13,209 nt of DNA from an uncultured Bacteroidota bacterium. Its GTDB lineage: Bacteria > Bacteroidota > Bacteroidia > JADZBD01. How positions within the stretch are numbered: the first letter of the stretch is position 1; the number at the start of each line of letters is the position of its first letter. Below are positions 6,193 through 13,209 of the stretch, piece by piece. The notes beneath the pieces were generated by a model. The model made no database searches. It was not told where the DNA came from and worked only from the letters and a program-made list of their open reading frames with translations. The position numbers and the translations under genes are program-made. The stretch lies in contig CALEYQ010000014.1 of the NCBI GenBank assembly GCA_937924855.1, positions 1 through 13,209 on the forward strand. The letters run 5' to 3'.

Positions 6193-7316
6193 GCCCACCG
6201 GTTTACCTCGATTATAACGCTACTACTCCTGTCCATCCCGATGTGCTTTCGGCCATGCTGCCCTGCTTTTCAAAAAATTTCGGAAACGCATCCAGCGCCA
6301 CGCATGCCCATGGCTGGAGGGCCAAAGTCCTGGTGGAAAAAAGCCGGGAAGAAATGGCGGCCTTTATCGGGTCGGAACCCGGTGAAATTATTTTCACCTC
6401 AGGTTCTACCGAAGCCATCAATCTGGCTCTGAAAGGAGTTTTCCAAAAATATTCCGCAAAGGGAAAACACATCATTGCGGCAGAAACGGAACACAAGGCA
6501 GTTCTCGACACTCTTACTTTTTTGGAAAAATACGGGGAAGCTGAAATTACCCTGCTTAAACCTGATACGAATGGAATTATTTCGGTTCCCACCCTTGAAA
6601 AAGCCCTGCGCCCCGATACCATCCTGGTTTGCATTATGCTTGCCAACAACGAAACGGGTGTTATTCAGGATCTGAAAAGTCTTTCCGAAGCTACGCATAA
6701 AGCGGGCAGTATATTTTTTTCAGATACTACCCAGGCTGCCGGAAAAATTGATTTTAAAGTGAATGAACTGGGCATTGATTTATGCTGTGTTTCGGCTCAC
6801 AAAATGTATGGTCCCAAAGGTGCCGGGGCCTTGTTTGTCCGACGAAAAAACCCAAGGGTTCAGCTGTTTCCTCTCATCCACGGGGGCGGACATGAAAAGG
6901 AATTGCGCAGCGGCACCTTGAATGTGCCGGGCATTGTGGGAATGGGGGCTGCAACAAAAATTAATCTTCCTGAAAAATTTTTATTGATTGAAGAAATCAG
7001 AAACCGAATAGAGGAGAAACTGCTGCAAAGTAAAAAAATCAGGATTAACGGAAAATCGGGTTCAAGACTCCCAAACACATCCTCCATAACCATTCAGGGA
7101 ATTAAAGCCGATTCTCTGATCAAAAGCCTTCGTAACTTTTCTTTTTCTACGGGCTCGGCCTGTACCAGCGCAATACCGGAACCTTCCCATGTGTTGCTTT
7201 CTATGGGCCTGAGTCCGGAAGAATGTTTCAGTTCAATCCGCATTTCCCTTGGAATTCATACTACAGAAAAGGAAGCAGAAGATTTTGCTGAAGAATTATT
7301 GAAGATTGTGGTTTGA
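6189..7316 (+). CDS. Class I (IscS/NifS-type) cysteine desulfurase
   Basis: This PLP enzyme removes sulfur from L-cysteine to give alanine and an enzyme-bound persulfide for Fe-S cluster or thio-tRNA synthesis in the cytoplasm. It is complete at 375 residues: the N-terminal motif YLDYNATTP (6-14), His102 (AETEHK) that stacks on PLP, Asn154 in ANNETG, Asp179 and Gln182 (SDTTQAAGK), Schiff-base Lys205 in SAHKMYGPKG, and the RSGTLNVPGIVGMG segment (240-253). The catalytic Cys325 lies in STGSACTS, the long flexible loop of class I enzymes, and Arg351 (SIRISLG) binds the substrate carboxylate. The start must be TTG at 6189: the frame is open back only to 6144 and holds no ATG before the first conserved motif. 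The start overlaps the previous gene's TGA as TTGA. Partners such as IscU are not in the window, so whether it serves Fe-S assembly or tRNA thiolation cannot be decided. Confidence 0.95.
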   Translation: MSPPVYLDYNATTPVHPDVLSAMLPCFSKNFGNASSATHAHGWRAKVLVEKSREEMAAFIGSEPGEIIFTSGSTEAINLALKGVFQKYSAKGKHIIAAETEHKAVLDTLTFLEKYGEAEITLLKPDTNGIISVPTLEKALRPDTILVCIMLANNETGVIQDLKSLSEATHKAGSIFFSDTTQAAGKIDFKVNELGIDLCCVSAHKMYGPKGAGALFVRRKNPRVQLFPLIHGGGHEKELRSGTLNVPGIVGMGAATKINLPEKFLLIEEIRNRIEEKLLQSKKIRINGKSGSRLPNTSSITIQGIKADSLIKSLRNFSFSTGSACTSAIPEPSHVLLSMGLSPEECFSSIRISLGIHTTEKEAEDFAEELLKIVV

Positions 7317-7367
7317 TTCAATCCTTCCTAAGTTTCAAATTTGTATCTTGAGAAGATTTTTTTGCCT

Positions 7368-9854
7368 ATGAAAATTTTTGCCCGTTTTATTTTATGCTGC
7401 TTTCTTTTTTCGGTGGGAACCGGGATTCTGCATGGCCAGATAATGAATCAGCCCCCATCCTCAGGGATTTTTGAAAACCTGAAACGACTTACCCGCTCGG
7501 GATCTGTGCTGTATATTGCCGCACATCCCGACGATGAAAACACCCGCCTCCTGGCCTGGATGGCAGGGGAAATGAAAATCGAGGCCACCTACCTTTCGCT
7601 CACCCGCGGCGATGGCGGACAAAATCTGGTGGGCAATGAACAAGGCGACCTGCTCGGATTAATCCGCACCGAAGAGCTGATAGCTGCCCGCAACATTGAT
7701 AAAGCGAATCAGGTTTTTACCCGCGCCAAAGATTTCGGCTACTCCAAAACACCGGAAGAAACGTTTGCAATCTGGAATAAAGATTCGGTTTTGTCCGATG
7801 TGGTTTTCCTCATACGACTCCTTCGTCCCTCCGTAATTATTTGTCGGTTTCCTAATAATGGCGACGGAGGTCACGGACATCACACGGCCTCTGCTTTACT
7901 GGCTGAAGATGCCTTTGATATGGCCGGAGATCCCAACAAATTTTCCTGGCAATTGAAATATGTGGAAATCTGGAAGCCAAAGCGATTGTTGTGGAATGCT
8001 TTTATCAGAGGAAAGACCACCGACCTCAAGGGATTTTATTCTTTGGATGTGGGTTCTTATAATTCCTTAACCGGAAATTCCATTGGCGAAATTTCTGCCC
8101 GTAGCCGCTCCTGTCACAAAAGCCAGGGCTTCGGATCAACATCCGTGCGCGGAGAGCAAATGGAATATTTTAAACACATCAAAGGCGACTCGGCGAAAAC
8201 GAATGATATTTTTGAAGGCATTTCTTTTGGCGGGTCTAAATCCGGAAGCAATCTGAAATTTTACGATGCCGCAGAAAAAGTTATCGCATCTTTCAACTTT
8301 AAAAACCCGGCGGCTTCCGTTCCCGGCTTAATCAAACTCAAGACCGATTGCAAAAATATTACAGATCCAAGGGAGCGGAAAAAGAAGGAAAGCCACATTG
8401 ATGCATGTATCCGGCAATGCCTGGGCCTGTATTTTGAAGTGGTTTCTGATTCGAAATTTTCGGTTCCCGGAAAGAAAATTACCGGCAAGGTAAATTGTAT
8501 TTTCCGTGCCGGAGATCAGGTGGTTTTTCACAAACTCAGCTGGCAGGGCAAAGATTCCGTTCTGAATCAAAAAATGGAGAAAAACAAAAACCTGACCCTA
8601 CCGCTGAACTATAATCTTTCCGAAAGCCAGCCATATTCCAGTCCCCACTGGTTGCTGAAGAAAGGTAGCGAAGGTTTATTTTCAGGAACCGCCGCCGATG
8701 AATTTTATCTGCCCTCGAAAGCCGGTGCTCCTGAATTTAATTTTACCTTTCTGATTAGTGGAAATGCGTTTAATTTTAACTTGCCCCTGCATTACAAATG
8801 GACCGATCCTGTGCAGGGCGAAAAATATTGCGAAACCATGATTGTACCTCCCCTTGCCGGTGGATTTTTGTCACGGGCTCAACTGCTCAGACCGGGTGTT
8901 GAAACCGAAATAAAAATTTACGCAGAAGCTTTCGGTTCTGACTTTAAAGGAAAAATCAGTTTGTTTTATCCCAAGGGATGGGATGTTAGTCCTTCTTTAT
9001 ATACCATTGATTCCCTCGAGCCCGGGAAAAGAAGAGAGTTTGTTTTTAAGGTGAAACCTTATGCCGAATCCGGAAACCAGCGCATAGAAGTAAAATATCT
9101 GGAGCAGGGAAAAAGCGACTGGCAGCATTTGAATACCGTAACGCGCGTAAGCCATGAACATATTCCGGAGAAAGTGGTAGTGGATAAAGCCTCCCTAAAT
9201 CTGGTTATTGAAAAAGTGGAAGTAAAGGCTAAAATCATCGGATATATTCCCGGAGCGGGAGATGAAATTCCGGCTTACCTGACGCAAATGGGTTGTAAGG
9301 TAGAGCTTCTCGACGAACAGAAACTAATGCTGGAAGACCTGGGAAAATTTGATGCCATTGTTACCGGAATTCGGGCCTTCAATACCCACGAATGGCTGAG
9401 TGCCCAGAACGAAAAGCTTAATGCGTATGTGTTTAATGGGGGCACTTTGATAATTCAATACAACACCAACAGCTTTTTCGGATCGCTCAGTAAAGCGCCG
9501 GGGCCATATCACTATAAAATTTCAAGAGACCGGGTTACGGATGAAAACGCCGAAGTGAAAATTCTGAAACCGGAGGATCCCCTGGTAAACAAACCCAATA
9601 AAATTATTCCTGCCGATTTTTTGGGCTGGGTGCAGGAAAGGGGTTTATATTTTGCTTCCGACTTTGATCCAAAATTTCAGGCTGTGTTTTCCATGAACGA
9701 CCCGGGCGAAAAACCCCTGGAAGGCTCTCTCATTACTGCCGTGTACGGCAAGGGGCATTTCGTTTATACCGGACTTTCATTTTTCCGTCAGCTGCCTGCC
9801 GGAGTACCCGGAGCGTATAAATTATTCGCCAACCTCATAAGTCTGGGAAAATGA
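7368..9854 (+). CDS. Exported PIG-L/LmbE-family zinc deacetylase with C-terminal amidotransferase-like domain
   Basis: PIG-L/LmbE enzymes hydrolyse N-acetyl groups from aminosugar-type substrates using one zinc ion. From the ATG at 7368 the protein has 828 residues with a signal peptide (about 1-23, MKIFARFILCCFLFSVGTGI), so it acts outside the cytoplasm. The catalytic domain (about 40-200) has AAHPDDE with His53 and Asp56 as zinc ligands and Asp55 as general base by analogy with MshB. GHGHH supplies His169 and the third ligand His172. SLTRGDGGQN and IRTEEL are also typical. A beta-rich middle section (about 360-610) is followed by about 200 residues resembling a class I glutamine-amidotransferase-like fold (IGYIPGAGDEIPAYL, FDAIVTGIRAF, GGTLIIQYNTN), without a catalytic triad that I can identify. 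The TTG at 7341 is a possible longer start, but it adds nine residues before the signal peptide. A near-match to the -7 box, CAAATTTG, is at 7336-7343. The stop overlaps the next gene as ATGA. The substrate is unknown. Confidence 0.9.
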   Translation: MKIFARFILCCFLFSVGTGILHGQIMNQPPSSGIFENLKRLTRSGSVLYIAAHPDDENTRLLAWMAGEMKIEATYLSLTRGDGGQNLVGNEQGDLLGLIRTEELIAARNIDKANQVFTRAKDFGYSKTPEETFAIWNKDSVLSDVVFLIRLLRPSVIICRFPNNGDGGHGHHTASALLAEDAFDMAGDPNKFSWQLKYVEIWKPKRLLWNAFIRGKTTDLKGFYSLDVGSYNSLTGNSIGEISARSRSCHKSQGFGSTSVRGEQMEYFKHIKGDSAKTNDIFEGISFGGSKSGSNLKFYDAAEKVIASFNFKNPAASVPGLIKLKTDCKNITDPRERKKKESHIDACIRQCLGLYFEVVSDSKFSVPGKKITGKVNCIFRAGDQVVFHKLSWQGKDSVLNQKMEKNKNLTLPLNYNLSESQPYSSPHWLLKKGSEGLFSGTAADEFYLPSKAGAPEFNFTFLISGNAFNFNLPLHYKWTDPVQGEKYCETMIVPPLAGGFLSRAQLLRPGVETEIKIYAEAFGSDFKGKISLFYPKGWDVSPSLYTIDSLEPGKRREFVFKVKPYAESGNQRIEVKYLEQGKSDWQHLNTVTRVSHEHIPEKVVVDKASLNLVIEKVEVKAKIIGYIPGAGDEIPAYLTQMGCKVELLDEQKLMLEDLGKFDAIVTGIRAFNTHEWLSAQNEKLNAYVFNGGTLIIQYNTNSFFGSLSKAPGPYHYKISRDRVTDENAEVKILKPEDPLVNKPNKIIPADFLGWVQERGLYFASDFDPKFQAVFSMNDPGEKPLEGSLITAVYGKGHFVYTGLSFFRQLPAGVPGAYKLFANLISLGK

Positions 9855-9967
9855 ATCCCGAAAAGCCTCCGTTTTTTTCCCATTGGCGGCATTGGTATTA
9901 TTTGCTGATAGCGATACTCCTGATCCTCATCGGCGTATTTTACGGGATAACAAAAAGTTTTGAATGA
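9851..9967 (+). CDS. Small single-helix membrane protein between deacetylase and symporter
   Basis: A 38-codon frame begins at the ATG at 9851 and ends with TGA at 9965-9967. It overlaps the deacetylase stop (ATGA, 9851-9854) and the symporter start (ATGA, 9964-9967). The product starts MNPEKPPFFSHWRHW and continues into one hydrophobic stretch (about residues 16-33, YYLLIAILLILIGVFYGI), ending TKSFE. Basic and aromatic residues lie before the helix. Two exact four-base overlaps and an uninterrupted membrane segment make a real, translationally coupled gene likely. I do not recognise a family. A small accessory subunit of the SSS transporter is an inference by analogy with other SSS carriers that have small membrane partners (DUF4212 type), although those have more than one helix. 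Confidence 0.7.
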   Translation: MNPEKPPFFSHWRHWYYLLIAILLILIGVFYGITKSFE

Positions 9968-11664
9968 GCGGGATAGACTGGACCATTCTGGTAATTTCCT
10001 TGTTGGCCATCGTTTCTTTCGGTTATTATAAAAGCCGTGGGGTTCGATCCACCGAAGCATACCTGCGGGGCGACAATTCCCTTCCCTGGTACACGGTGGG
10101 TTTGTCGGTGATGGCTACGCAGGCCTCGGCCATTACTTTTCTTTCGGCTCCCGGACAGGCCTATACCGATGGCATGCGTTTCGTGCAGTTTTATTTCGGA
10201 CTCCCTCTGGCTTTGATCGTGGTTTGTGCCGTTATGGTTCCCATTTACCACCGCCTTAAAGTTTATACGGCTTACGAATATCTGGAGAGTCGCTTCGATT
10301 TGAAAACAAGGTCGCTCGCGGCTTTTTTATTCCTCATACAAAGAGGTATTGCATCCGGACTCACCATTTTTGCGCCGGCAATAATTCTTTCGGTTTTGCT
10401 TGGCTGGAATATTTACATAACCATCGTGTTTATCGGATCGGTTGTAATTCTTTATACGGTATTGGGCGGAACAAAAGCGGTTTCTTATACGCAGTTGATG
10501 CAGATGGGAATAATTCTGACGGGCATGGCCATCGCGGGTGTGTTGATATTTTCGAATTTGCCCGAGGGCATTGGACTGAACGAATCGCTTACCTTATCCG
10601 GAAAGCTCGGTAAGATGAATGTGGTGGATACAGAGTTTAATCTGGACAATCAGTATAACATCTGGTCAGGACTCATAGGCGGATTTTTTCTTTCCTTGAG
10701 TTATTTCGGAACCGACCAAAGTCAGGTTTCCCGTTATCTGGGGAGCCGGAGCGAGGGACAGAGCAAACTCGGTTTGATTTTTAACGGTCTGGTAAAAATA
10801 CCCATGCAGTTTTCCATTTTGTTGATAGGTGTTTTTTTGTTTTCCTTTTACATGTTAAACACCCCGCCCGTTTTTTTCAATGAAGTGGAGCTTGACAAAG
10901 CCCGCAAGGGAATTTTCAGCCGTGAAATCAGCACGCTGGAAAAGGAGCATGTGCGCCTGCATGAGCAAATTGCCCTAAGTGCCGAAAAAATAGCGCGGTC
11001 AGAGGGAAACGAGGCGGACCTGGCGGGTTTAAAATCGTTATATGCCGAAAGCAGAAAAGTGCGGAGTGCCGTCATTTATTTTATTGAGAAGGGCGATCCT
11101 CTGGCAAACAAGAAAGATGTTAATTACATTTTCTTGAGTTATGTGCTCAATTACCTGCCTCACGGAATTATTGGCCTGCTGATTGCGGTAATTCTGGCCG
11201 CTTCCATGTCGAGCACCTCCTCGGAGCTGAGCGCCCTGGCTTCAACTTTTGTAGTTGATATTTACCGGCGCAACGCAAAAAAAGAAAGAGGTGATGAGCA
11301 TTATTACAAAGCTTCCCGCTGGGCAACTTTCGGCTGGGGTGTTTACGCTATTGGTGTTGCGATGTTATGCACCAATCTCGGCTCATTAATTGAATCGGTA
11401 AATAAACTCGGCTCTTATTTTTACGGAACCATTTTAGGAATTTTTCTCGTAGCCTTTTTCATTAAGAAAATAAAGGGAGGTTTTGTTTTTTATGCCGCGC
11501 TGCTTTCCCAGGCCATTGTGTTGGCGGTTTCGCAATTTTCTTCCATATCATTTTTGTGGTTCAATGTCATTGGTGCGCTGATGGTGGTGGTAATAGCCAT
11601 GCTGCTGCACGAGATAAGTCCAAATAAAACGCCCCGGTTAGGGGGCGTTGAAAAAGAGGATTGA
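9964..11664 (+). CDS. SSS-family sodium:solute symporter (SLC5-like)
   Basis: This 566-residue inner-membrane carrier of the LeuT fold uses the sodium gradient to import a solute. It has many hydrophobic segments, starting WTILVISLLAIVSFGYY (6-22). The first conserved block PWYTVGLSVMATQASAITFLSAPGQAY (41-67) contains the TM1 unwound region. YHRLKVYTAYEYLESRF (95-111) and FGTDQSQVSRYLG (248-260) are typical of the family. SMSSTSSELSALAS (414-427), in the TM8 equivalent, carries the serines of the Na2 sodium site. Between two membrane helices, about 303-383, there is an unusually long hydrophilic, helix-forming loop rich in Lys, Glu and Arg. The gene begins inside the stop codon of the small membrane protein (ATGA), so it belongs to the deacetylase unit. 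The likely substrate is a sugar or amino-sugar product of the deacetylase; this rests on context only. Its last codons also encode the terminator of the convergent gene. Confidence 0.93.
   Translation: MSGIDWTILVISLLAIVSFGYYKSRGVRSTEAYLRGDNSLPWYTVGLSVMATQASAITFLSAPGQAYTDGMRFVQFYFGLPLALIVVCAVMVPIYHRLKVYTAYEYLESRFDLKTRSLAAFLFLIQRGIASGLTIFAPAIILSVLLGWNIYITIVFIGSVVILYTVLGGTKAVSYTQLMQMGIILTGMAIAGVLIFSNLPEGIGLNESLTLSGKLGKMNVVDTEFNLDNQYNIWSGLIGGFFLSLSYFGTDQSQVSRYLGSRSEGQSKLGLIFNGLVKIPMQFSILLIGVFLFSFYMLNTPPVFFNEVELDKARKGIFSREISTLEKEHVRLHEQIALSAEKIARSEGNEADLAGLKSLYAESRKVRSAVIYFIEKGDPLANKKDVNYIFLSYVLNYLPHGIIGLLIAVILAASMSSTSSELSALASTFVVDIYRRNAKKERGDEHYYKASRWATFGWGVYAIGVAMLCTNLGSLIESVNKLGSYFYGTILGIFLVAFFIKKIKGGFVFYAALLSQAIVLAVSQFSSISFLWFNVIGALMVVVIAMLLHEISPNKTPRLGGVEKED
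11621..11650 (-). terminator. Rho-independent terminator of the DUF2911 gene, inside the symporter ORF
   Basis: On the minus strand AACGCCCC pairs with GGGGCGTT (plus positions 11628-11635 and 11642-11649) around a 6-base loop and is followed by TTATTT. It lies about 20 bases past the DUF2911 stop at 11671. On the plus strand no T-run follows, so it appears to act for the minus strand only. The stem is encoded within the symporter's last ten codons or so. Confidence 0.7.
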
Positions 11665-11670
11665 GAAATA

Positions 11671-12534
11671 CTATTTATCTACTGCTGAACTTTTTCCTTT
11701 CCATTCTTTCAATGCTTTTTCCACATCATCTTTAAAGAAAAAGTTATCCGGGTTTTTATCGCCCAGGGTTTTGGCCTTTTGTGCTGAAACGATCGCTTCG
11801 TTTTTCATGCCTTTTCCGTATTGCAACTGAGCCTTAACCCAGTGACTGAACCACTCGTCGCTTTTTAGGGCCAGTGCCTGGTCGATGTTTTTCAGGCCTT
11901 CATCATATTGTTTGTTATCGAGGTAATATCGGGCGGCGTTCCGGTAATTTCTATGTTGGGAACCGAGGGTTGCTTTAATGCTTTCCTCGGCCTGGTTTTT
12001 AGTATCTACCAAAACGGTAAATCCAACCCGTACTTTTTCCCATTCCAGAAAAATATTGGTTTTATTATCATCGAAATCGGCCAGGAAATAGGTGAGTCGT
12101 TCTCTGTGTGGGATGGGAGTTATGGCGGCTTTAATGGTAACGATATTATTTTCGGCTTTGTAGTTATCTTCAAATGTATTTACATCCTTATTGATGTGAA
12201 TGCTCCAGGGGCCGTTGCTTGCGGGGGTAACGAGGATAGCGTAAGATCCTTTGGTAACCTTTACATCTTCAATCATAACATCTTTGCTGAAGGTAATTTT
12301 AGTGGGCGCATTGGCACCGGCCCGCCATACTTTATCCATTTTAACCAGGTCGCCCCAGATTTTTCTGCCTTTAACACCGGGACTGCTGTATTCGATGGTG
12401 ATGTCGGTTAGGCCCACGGTTTGTGTAATGGAAGCTTTCGGACTGGGTTGTGGCAGGGTAAGCTGGGCCTGGCTTGCGGCGGCAAATCCGAAAATTGCCA
12501 GGAGGGTTAAGAGGGAGTTTTTGGAAATAATCAT
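11671..12534 (-). CDS. Exported DUF2911 protein with C-terminal TPR-like helices
   Basis: The 287-residue protein has a signal peptide (about 1-23, ending AAASQAQ). The DUF2911 domain at about 27-175 carries the typical sequence PQPSPKASITQTVG, then ITIEYSSPGVKGRKIWG (46-61), VWRAGANAPTKITFS (69-83) and KGSYAILVTP (95-104). Residues about 195-280 are helical with a TPR-like pattern (NAARYYLDNKQYDEGLKNIDQAL, then DEWFSHWVKAQLQYGKGMKNEAI). DUF2911 proteins are frequent in Bacteroidota and have no established function that I know of; a periplasmic or surface role is implied by the signal peptide. It is convergent with the symporter, only 6 bases apart. It is probably monocistronic, with its own promoter and terminator. 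Confidence 0.9.
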   Translation of the reverse strand: MIISKNSLLTLLAIFGFAAASQAQLTLPQPSPKASITQTVGLTDITIEYSSPGVKGRKIWGDLVKMDKVWRAGANAPTKITFSKDVMIEDVKVTKGSYAILVTPASNGPWSIHINKDVNTFEDNYKAENNIVTIKAAITPIPHRERLTYFLADFDDNKTNIFLEWEKVRVGFTVLVDTKNQAEESIKATLGSQHRNYRNAARYYLDNKQYDEGLKNIDQALALKSDEWFSHWVKAQLQYGKGMKNEAIVSAQKAKTLGDKNPDNFFFKDDVEKALKEWKGKSSAVDK

Positions 12535-12565
12535 ACTATAAAAAGGTTTTAGGGTTTGAAAGCAT

Positions 12566-12573
12566 TAAATATA
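12566..12573 (-). promoter_or_regulatory. Candidate -7 box of the DUF2911 gene
   Basis: The minus strand reads TATATTTA, one base away from TAnnTTTG, 32 bases before the ATG at 12534. Its flank TTTTCTTATATTT is shared with the exact box of the beta-propeller gene at 5241-5248. No -33 TTTG was found. Confidence 0.35.
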
Positions 12574-12660
12574 AGAAAATTGGATGAGATTGAGATTTGG
12601 AATGTAGCTCCGCGACGGCGAAGAAACCCGGTGGTTGAGGGAAGTCGAAGGCACGAGTTA

Positions 12661-12786
12661 GGTCACTGAGCTTGTCGAAGTGACCGGTTGAACGATAAGG
12701 AATGCCCCATGTCCCTTCGAAAGGCTCAGGGACCGCACTTCGACAGCTCAGGAACCAGGATGGGTCGTTGAGCCTGTCGAAACGAC
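12661..12786. repeat. REP-like palindrome cluster (four units)
   Basis: The first unit, plus-oriented, is GGTCACT, loop GAGCTTGTCGA, AGTGACC: a perfect 7-bp stem at 12661-12685. A minus-oriented unit with GTCCCT/AGGGAC arms lies at 12711-12733; its loop is altered to TCGAAAGGCTC. A degenerate minus-oriented unit with a 10-base core follows at 12740-12749. A plus-oriented GTCGTT/AACGAC unit at 12764-12786 is also the left end of repeat copy 2. A decayed unit may lie at 12633-12655. Confidence 0.8.
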
Positions 12787-13127
12787 AGTTCGAGGAAGTA
12801 GTCGTGTTCAAAAGGATTTTCACCTTTTGTCTTGATACAATCCCGAATCGCTACGCTCTCGGGACCTGTGGAAGCAACCAACCCGCCTGCGTTTCACTTC
12901 GGACGGGCAAGAAAATCAAGACGCTTTAATCTGCAACCCGCAATTGAAAATGCTTTTCAATTTTTCCCGCTTGGCATAGACCTGTCCGCTGAAGGCGGAA
13001 AAGCGTCGGGCAAACGCACTGGATCAATTTTTTTTGGAGGCAAAATTTCTTTAGGTAATTAAATTGCGGGTGGCTTTGGCCGCTTCGTTGGGGCAGCAGT
13101 GTGGGTGGTAAAGATGGATGCAGAGCA
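12763..13127 (+). repeat. 365-bp structured dispersed repeat, copy 2 (right end truncated)
   Basis: Direct copy of 2127-2491 shifted by 10,636 bases, identical from 12809 to 13127. Its left REP-like unit is intact (GTCGTT/AACGAC), unlike copy 1. All internal inverted repeats listed for copy 1 are present. The match stops abruptly at 13127, where a REP module begins, so the GAAGCGGCC arm and the 10-bp terminal hairpin of copy 1 are absent. Confidence 0.8.
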
Positions 13128-13201
13128 TCCTTCGACAAGCTCAGGGACCATCCCTCGACAGCTCAGGGACCGAGATGGGTCGTTTAGCCTGTCGAAACGA
13201 C
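13127..13201. repeat. REP-like palindrome cluster (three units)
   Basis: A minus-oriented unit has its core at 13132-13142 and right arm AGGGAC; its left arm is shortened by the junction with the 365-bp repeat. A second minus-oriented unit with TCCCT/AGGGA arms lies at about 13151-13169 and has a shorter core. A plus-oriented GTCGTT/AACGAC unit with loop TAGCCTGTCGA is at 13179-13201. The order matches the modules at 2615-2691 and 12711-12786. Confidence 0.8.
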
Positions 13202-13209
13202 AAAGGGGG

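Larger units (their letters stand above)
12535..13209. other. Repeat-rich right edge
   Basis: After the DUF2911 promoter region (12535 to about 12600) there is no gene. The stretch is made of a REP-like cluster (12661-12786), the second copy of the 365-bp repeat (12763-13127) and a third REP-like cluster (13127-13201) that reaches almost to the window end. Open frames here read through repeats and match those of the left gap only because the DNA is the same. Confidence 0.75.

Noticed and set aside
11908..12411. 167-codon plus-strand frame opposite the DUF2911 gene
   Set aside because: Antisense shadow of a well-supported domain; no independent motif or start signal.
2127..13127. Composite transposon bounded by the two 365-bp repeats
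   Set aside because: The enclosed genes are ordinary envelope, metabolic and transport genes with no transposase, integrase or abrupt change in character; two dispersed repeat copies explain the arrangement.

Overview
The window looks like chromosomal DNA of a Bacteroidota bacterium (Flavobacteriia/Chitinophagia-like; rank and species cannot be fixed by reading). Three things support this. Two proteins end in type IX secretion (T9SS, Por) type A sorting domains with the PNP signature. Several start codons are preceded by the Bacteroidota -7 box TAnnTTTG, with no clear Shine-Dalgarno sequences. The OmpA-like, DUF2911, PIG-L and SSS proteins are of types typical of that phylum.

Layout. 1-402 is non-coding with a 22-bp perfect palindrome and a few hairpins. 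403-1971 (minus) encodes an exported protein with an N-terminal OmpA domain. 1972-2773 is a repeat-rich gap: a 365-bp structured repeat (copy 1) and a cluster of short palindromic REP-like units. 2774-5224 (minus) and 5335-6192 (plus) are two divergent T9SS cargo proteins sharing a 110-bp promoter region. 6189-7316 is a class I cysteine desulfurase that starts with TTG and overlaps the preceding gene. 7368-9854 (PIG-L/LmbE deacetylase), 9851-9967 (a 38-residue one-helix membrane protein) and 9964-11664 (SSS sodium:solute symporter) are joined by two ATGA start/stop overlaps. 11671-12534 (minus, convergent) is a DUF2911 protein whose terminator lies inside the symporter's last codons. 12535-13209 is a second repeat gap with more REP units and a truncated copy 2 of the 365-bp repeat.

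How the parts may work together. The PIG-L / small membrane protein / symporter block looks like one translationally coupled unit: an exported zinc deacetylase acting outside the cytoplasm and a sodium-driven importer that could take up its product. The substrate is unknown. The desulfurase upstream may be co-transcribed but has no obvious functional link. The other genes are envelope or secreted proteins.

The most unusual content is non-coding. About 13 short palindromic units share the 11-base loop GAGCYTGTCGA. Their stems differ but stay complementary (GTCCCT/AGGGAC, GTCACT/AGTGAC, GTCGTT/AACGAC), which indicates selection or copying on a folded form. Three times they occur in the same three-unit order. 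They flank two copies of a structured repeat that are identical over 319 bp and lie 10,636 bp apart. No transposase is encoded in the window.
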